DNA of 10,470 bases, from NCBI GenBank assembly GCA_011524845.1, contig WTJL01000149.1, positions 15,643 to 26,112 on the forward strand, in the 5' to 3' direction. This stretch comes from Flavobacteriales bacterium. GTDB lineage: Bacteria > Bacteroidota > Bacteroidia > Flavobacteriales_D > Sanyastnellaceae. The stretch's first letter is position 1. Every line of letters starts with the position of its first letter. The position numbers and the translations under genes are program-made. The notes beneath the pieces are model-generated. The model searched no databases. It was given only the letters and a program-made list of their open reading frames with translations, and was not told where the DNA came from. Shown here piece after piece: positions 7,066-10,470 of this stretch.

Positions 7066-7794
7066 ATGCCCCAGTCTTCCGCTCCCAACCCTTCTTCTCC
7101 GCCGGCACTTGTGGTGGGCGGAGTGGCCTATGGAGACCGAAGCCGCATCGTGCGGCTGCTGACCCAGGAGCATGGATTGGTGCCCTTGTGGGTCGCCAAC
7201 GCGGCCAAACACAAGGCCCTTTGGCATCCGATGGCCGTGCTGGAGGTGGTGGACCTCAAACCGGGAAAAGGGGGAGGGCTTTGGACCGCGAGGGAGTGGC
7301 GCCGTGGGGCGCCGCAGGTGGTCTTTCGGCGCGAGCCTGCCCGCTCCGCCGTGGGGTTTTTTGTGGCGGAAGTGCTCGCATCCTGCCTGGAAGAAGGGGC
7401 ACCAGCCCCGGAGGTCTATGCCTTGGCCACTCGAGCGACGGAGTGGTTGGAGTCTGAGACGAGGGTGGCCTGGATCCACGTCAAATTCATGGCGTGTCTG
7501 GTGCAGGCTTTGGGAATGATGCCGGACGTGCCGCCGCCTCAAGCACCGGCGTTTGACATTGCAACGGGGGAATACGTGCCTGCGGAGTTGGCCCCCAAAA
7601 CGTCGATGGACGCCAACACGGTGCAGGGCATGCGGGAGATTGTTGGCATGGAGTTTGGTGACATTGAGGGCCTCAATTGGCCGCGGAGCATGCGCAAGGA
7701 ACTCGTGTTGGGTGCCTACCGGTTTGTGCAAGCGCAGTTGGGCAAATCGAAAGAATTGAAGAGCTACGATGTGTTGGAAGCTTTGTTTGCGTGA
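7066..7794 (+). CDS. recO: DNA repair protein RecO
   Basis: RecO works with RecR (and RecF) to replace single-strand-binding protein with RecA at gaps, in the RecFOR recombination pathway. The 242-residue length fits. The N-terminal OB-fold region (about 14-85) includes GVAYGDRSRIVRLLTQEHGL, the recognisable family opening. The remainder is the helical domain (SAVGFFVAEVLASCLEEG; KFMACLVQALGMMPD). Only two cysteines are visible, both in the helical part, so there is no zinc ribbon as in some RecO proteins. ATG 7066 adds a short Ser/Pro-rich tail (residues 2-13) before the first strand. It is preferred because a clear -7 box ends five bases upstream and no other ATG occurs before the OB-fold. 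Frame upstream to 6832 is antisense to ispG and rejected. The next gene starts one base after the stop, suggesting cotranscription. Confidence 0.9.
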   Translation: MPQSSAPNPSSPPALVVGGVAYGDRSRIVRLLTQEHGLVPLWVANAAKHKALWHPMAVLEVVDLKPGKGGGLWTAREWRRGAPQVVFRREPARSAVGFFVAEVLASCLEEGAPAPEVYALATRATEWLESETRVAWIHVKFMACLVQALGMMPDVPPPQAPAFDIATGEYVPAELAPKTSMDANTVQGMREIVGMEFGDIEGLNWPRSMRKELVLGAYRFVQAQLGKSKELKSYDVLEALFA

Positions 7795-7795
7795 C

Positions 7796-10270
7796 ATGCG
7801 TGTGGCCCGCCGGTGGATGGCGGTCTTCATGGGCTTGGCCTGGACCGGCTTGGTTTGGGGTCAACAGCCGTCCACGTCCCCAAGCAAAGAGCAGGCGGCT
7901 GCGAAGACGGCGGTCTCGAGAACGGTGAATCCCGCCACGACACACGAGATGAAAGTGACGAGCAACGGGCTTCCAGTGCCCTTTGCCACGGTCATGAACA
8001 CCAACACCGGACAAGCGGCGGTGGCCAATGCCGAAGGAGTCGTGGCCGTGCCGCTGTGGGGCCTGAACGACACCCTGAAGATCCAATCCATGGGGTACGA
8101 GGTGGTCAAAGTGGTGCCCGGTCCGACGCCCTTGCGCACCGTTGAATTGCCGCCCGCCACGTTTGAAATTGAGGAGGTCGTTGTTCAATCCAATGCGGTG
8201 GCTGCAGGGGCCATGACCATGGCGTCGGTGTCAAGTGTGGACCGACTGGTGGCCAAGACCCCAGTTCTGACAGTGGAAACCACTGGGGAGCTTCTTGAAG
8301 GATCGGGTCAAGTCCACCTTCAAATGAGCCAGCAAGGGGGGATCAGTCCCGTGCTTCGGGGGTTTGAAGCCAACCGGGTGCTTCTCGTGGTCGATGGGGT
8401 TCGCATGAACAACGCCATTTACCGTTCAGGTCACGTCCAAAATGCAGGCACCGTAGACCCCTTTGCCATTGCCCAAACCCAAGTGGTGATGGGACCCAGC
8501 AGTGTCATGTACGGCAGTGATGCCCTGGGCGGGGTGGTGCACTTCGTGACCCGACGGCCAGAGTTCAGTCACGGCGGATTCGATGTGAACGGCAAGGTGC
8601 TTGGCCAAGGGTCCACCGTCCACGGTGGTTGGGCAGGACATGCGCATGTGATGTGGAAAGCTCCCCGGTGGGGGGCAGTGACCAACGTGTCCCATCGGTC
8701 CTTTGGGGACCTTCGGATGGGGTCGTGGCGCGCCCATGGAGATTCGTCATGGGGACGTGTCCCGTGGTTGGTGGAACGGTTGGAAGGAAGAGACTCGTTG
8801 GTGGCGAACCCTGATTCAGACGTACAAGTCCCCACGGGGTACAGCCAATGGGACCTTCAACAACGCTTGCGGGCGAGAATTCCCTCGGGGTACGTCGACG
8901 TCAATGTGCAGCACAGCACGACGTCCAACGTGCCGCGATTTGACGTGACCAACGACGTGGCGGGTGGAACCAGGAAATGGGCAGAGTGGAGCTACGGCCC
9001 CCAGGAGCGGACCATGGTTGCCGCCACGGCGTCTCGCAGCGTCCGAGGGCAGGCCGTTTGGACCACCATGGCGAGCTACCAGGCCATTTCTGAATCGCGG
9101 ATCAAACGGCGATTTGGTCAGGATTGGAGGACCACACAACTGGAACACGTCGACGTGTGGGGATTGAATTCCGTGCTTCGAGGGCAGAGAAGGGAAGTGT
9201 CCTGGGAGGCGGGGTTGGACGGCCAATGGAACGGTGTGACCTCCACGGCGTCGTCTCTCAACCTCGAAACGGGAGCCGTTGCGGCCGATTGGACACGCTA
9301 CGCCGACGGTGGGTCGACCATGTTGACGTGGGGTGGCTTTGGGTCGGCGAGCCGATCCTGGGGCAAACACACGGGCCGATGGGGCGCGCGGTACAGCCAT
9401 GCCGCGGTCCACTCCACCTTTTTGGACACTACGTGGCTGGATCTCCCCGTCCGTGAGTTCAACCAGAGCAAAGGCGCCGTGACCGGCAGCGCGTCTTGGT
9501 CGGCCAAGTGGACGTCTCAATTCCAAACCCTCACTTCCTTGGCGAGCGGTTTCAGGCACCCCAACGTCGATGACTTGGGCAAGGTTCGGGAGAAGAACGG
9601 TTTTGTGTTGGTGCCCAACGACGACCTGACCCCGGAATACCTGTACACCGCGGAACAAGGCCTGACGTGGTCGCTGCGGCCCAATTCCGATGTGTTGGTG
9701 CTTCAAGCGTCGGTCTTTGGCAGCCTGTGGCGAGATGCCATTGTGCAGGCGAACGCTTCGCTGGCTGGGGACACGGTGTTGGTGGTGGACGGTGACACGG
9801 CGCGCATTCAGATGAACCAAAACCTCGACCGTGCGGTGGTCCATGGAGGCAGGATTGAATGGAGTGGACGTCTGTGGCCCAAAACGACGTTCCGAGCGGT
9901 CATGAACTGGACCCAAGGCCGAGGGTTGGACGAGGACGCCACCCCGCTGTCGCACATCCCTCCGACGTTTGGGGTGGTGGAGTTCGCCCGAAAGGGAAGC
10001 ATGACGCGATGGAGCACGTCGGTGCGGTACGCACTCAATAAGGCGGCGGAAGACTACGGTCCGGGCACCACCGACAACCTTCAAGAAGCGCTTCCCGACG
10101 GAACGCCAGCGTGGGCGACGTGGAACGTGGAAGGGTCGATGCGCGTCACGGACAAGTTGGAGGTGAGGCTGTCGGGAATGAACCTGCTCGACCTCCACTA
10201 CCGCACGTTTGGCTCCGGGATTTCCGCGCCCGGTCGCAACTTCCGAGCCACACTCTCCGCGCGTTTCTAA
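7796..10270 (+). CDS. TonB-dependent outer-membrane receptor, haem/haemoglobin-receptor-like
   Basis: This is an outer-membrane gated channel that imports a bound ligand using TonB energy. Of 824 residues, 1-22 form a signal peptide (basic RVARR, hydrophobic core, likely cut VWG|QQ). About 50-125 is a carboxypeptidase-D-like regulatory domain, common in Bacteroidota receptors. The plug is about 153-256 and includes SPVLRGFEANRVLLVVDGVR, IYRSGHVQN, VVMGPSSVMYGSDALGG. The beta-barrel runs to the C-terminal phenylalanine. FRHPNVDDLGKV (586-597) and VPNDDLTPEY (606-615) align with the FRAP and NPDL region of HmuR-type haem receptors, and the end LLDLHYRTFGSGISAPGRNF also fits that subfamily. The ligand could still be another metal chelate. 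ATG 7796 is chosen because it begins the signal peptide and follows the recO stop by one base. An ATG at 7769 inside recO would spoil the signal peptide. Family is firm; the substrate is inferred. Confidence 0.92.
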   Translation: MRVARRWMAVFMGLAWTGLVWGQQPSTSPSKEQAAAKTAVSRTVNPATTHEMKVTSNGLPVPFATVMNTNTGQAAVANAEGVVAVPLWGLNDTLKIQSMGYEVVKVVPGPTPLRTVELPPATFEIEEVVVQSNAVAAGAMTMASVSSVDRLVAKTPVLTVETTGELLEGSGQVHLQMSQQGGISPVLRGFEANRVLLVVDGVRMNNAIYRSGHVQNAGTVDPFAIAQTQVVMGPSSVMYGSDALGGVVHFVTRRPEFSHGGFDVNGKVLGQGSTVHGGWAGHAHVMWKAPRWGAVTNVSHRSFGDLRMGSWRAHGDSSWGRVPWLVERLEGRDSLVANPDSDVQVPTGYSQWDLQQRLRARIPSGYVDVNVQHSTTSNVPRFDVTNDVAGGTRKWAEWSYGPQERTMVAATASRSVRGQAVWTTMASYQAISESRIKRRFGQDWRTTQLEHVDVWGLNSVLRGQRREVSWEAGLDGQWNGVTSTASSLNLETGAVAADWTRYADGGSTMLTWGGFGSASRSWGKHTGRWGARYSHAAVHSTFLDTTWLDLPVREFNQSKGAVTGSASWSAKWTSQFQTLTSLASGFRHPNVDDLGKVREKNGFVLVPNDDLTPEYLYTAEQGLTWSLRPNSDVLVLQASVFGSLWRDAIVQANASLAGDTVLVVDGDTARIQMNQNLDRAVVHGGRIEWSGRLWPKTTFRAVMNWTQGRGLDEDATPLSHIPPTFGVVEFARKGSMTRWSTSVRYALNKAAEDYGPGTTDNLQEALPDGTPAWATWNVEGSMRVTDKLEVRLSGMNLLDLHYRTFGSGISAPGRNFRATLSARF

Positions 10271-10271
10271 G

Positions 10272-10279
10272 TACCTTCG
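10272..10279 (+). promoter_or_regulatory. Possible -7 box for holB (TACCTTCG)
   Basis: TACCTTCG starts two bases after the receptor stop codon and ends 4 bases before the holB ATG. It is one mismatch from TAnnTTTG and one base different from the box ahead of ileS. No TTG is visible at the -33 distance, so read-through from the receptor gene is an alternative way to express holB. Confidence 0.3.
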
Positions 10280-10283
10280 ACCC

Positions 10284-10470
10284 ATGCGTTACGCCGAGGT
10301 GGTTGGACACGAGGCTTTGGGGGCCAAATTGCGGGAATCCGTCCGCAATGGACGCGTGGCGCACGCCCTACTGTTTGAGGGACAAGAAGGCGCCGGAGCA
10401 TTGGCGTTGGCACGGGCACACGCCCAATACTTGACGTGTGAAAGCCCCACCGAAGAAGACAGTTGCGGCA
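10284..10470 (+). CDS. holB: DNA polymerase III delta-prime subunit, N-terminal part (3' end outside window)
   Basis: Delta-prime is part of the clamp-loader complex that places the beta sliding clamp on DNA at replication forks. Sixty-two codons are visible, beginning MRYAEVVGHEALGAKLRESV, which matches the opening of bacterial delta-prime/gamma subunits (the FxxIIGQ segment). GRVAHALLFEGQEGAGALAL corresponds to the SHAxLFxGPxGxGK region. The Walker-A lysine is replaced by alanine (A39), as expected for delta-prime, which does not hydrolyse ATP, and unlike DnaX. The window ends in TCESPTEEDSCG, the beginning of the zinc-binding cysteine cluster. ATG 10284 is 13 bases after the receptor stop, with a possible -7 box between. 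Calling it DnaX instead is unlikely because of the missing lysine and the short N-terminus. Confidence 0.88.
   Translation, partial: MRYAEVVGHEALGAKLRESVRNGRVAHALLFEGQEGAGALALARAHAQYLTCESPTEEDSCG

Noticed and set aside
7769..7795. ATG at 7769 as start of the TonB receptor
   Set aside because: It lies in recO and would place nine residues (MCWKLCLRD) before an otherwise regular signal peptide.
6991..7830. Upstream extension of the ispG frame by about 280 codons
   Set aside because: It is antisense to recO and has no IspG homology; the family start fits the ATG at 6990.
8816..10285. 489-codon open frame on the minus strand inside the TonB receptor
   Set aside because: Antisense shadow of the receptor; Arg-rich with no domain signature.
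1..10470. Defence system, prophage, insertion sequence, CRISPR array or other mobile unit
   Set aside because: All sequence is accounted for by core genes with short spacers; I saw no transposase, integrase, direct-repeat array or tRNA-like structure.

Overview
The window reads as ordinary chromosomal core-genome sequence from a GC-rich member of the Bacteroidota, most likely Flavobacteriales-like. Five things support this: the gene set ileS – DksA-like – lspA in one block; an eukaryote-type (IleS2) isoleucyl-tRNA synthetase; a three-domain 653-residue IspG; an enlarged LspA; and a TonB-dependent receptor with a carboxypeptidase-D-like N-terminal extension. None of the start codons has a Shine-Dalgarno sequence, and several starts are preceded by boxes close to TAnnTTTG, the -7 element of this phylum. 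GC content looks near 60% by eye (not computed), which is high for the phylum. The genus cannot be named from this sequence.

Layout. 1-540: C-terminal end of pyruvate kinase (pyk), cut by the left edge. 541-663: short intergenic region with two perfect hairpins and a possible promoter. 664-4011: ileS. 4037-4408: DksA/TraR-family regulator whose zinc finger is degenerate. 4405-5013: lspA, starting inside the stop of the previous gene (GTGA overlap). 5029-6990, minus strand: ispG, convergent to lspA with 15 bp between them. 6991-7065: 75-bp divergent promoter region. 7066-7794: recO. 7796-10270: TonB-dependent outer-membrane receptor of the haem/haemoglobin-type plug family, one base after recO. 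10284-10470: start of holB (DNA polymerase III delta-prime), cut by the right edge. No gap between genes exceeds 125 bp. I see no tRNA, rRNA, CRISPR, insertion sequence or phage gene.

The genes are housekeeping: glycolysis (pyk), isoleucine charging (ileS), transcription control (DksA-like), lipoprotein maturation (lspA), isoprenoid precursors by the MEP pathway (ispG), recombination repair (recO), outer-membrane import and replication (holB). ileS, the DksA-like gene and lspA probably form one operon, and recO and the receptor another. I do not see a previously undescribed system. The points most worth a second look are the swapped class I signature motif of IleS (GIHH instead of HIGH), which in IleS2 enzymes has been linked to very high mupirocin resistance, and the TAnnTTYG boxes 4-5 nt ahead of the recO and holB starts, which suggest leaderless or nearly leaderless transcripts.
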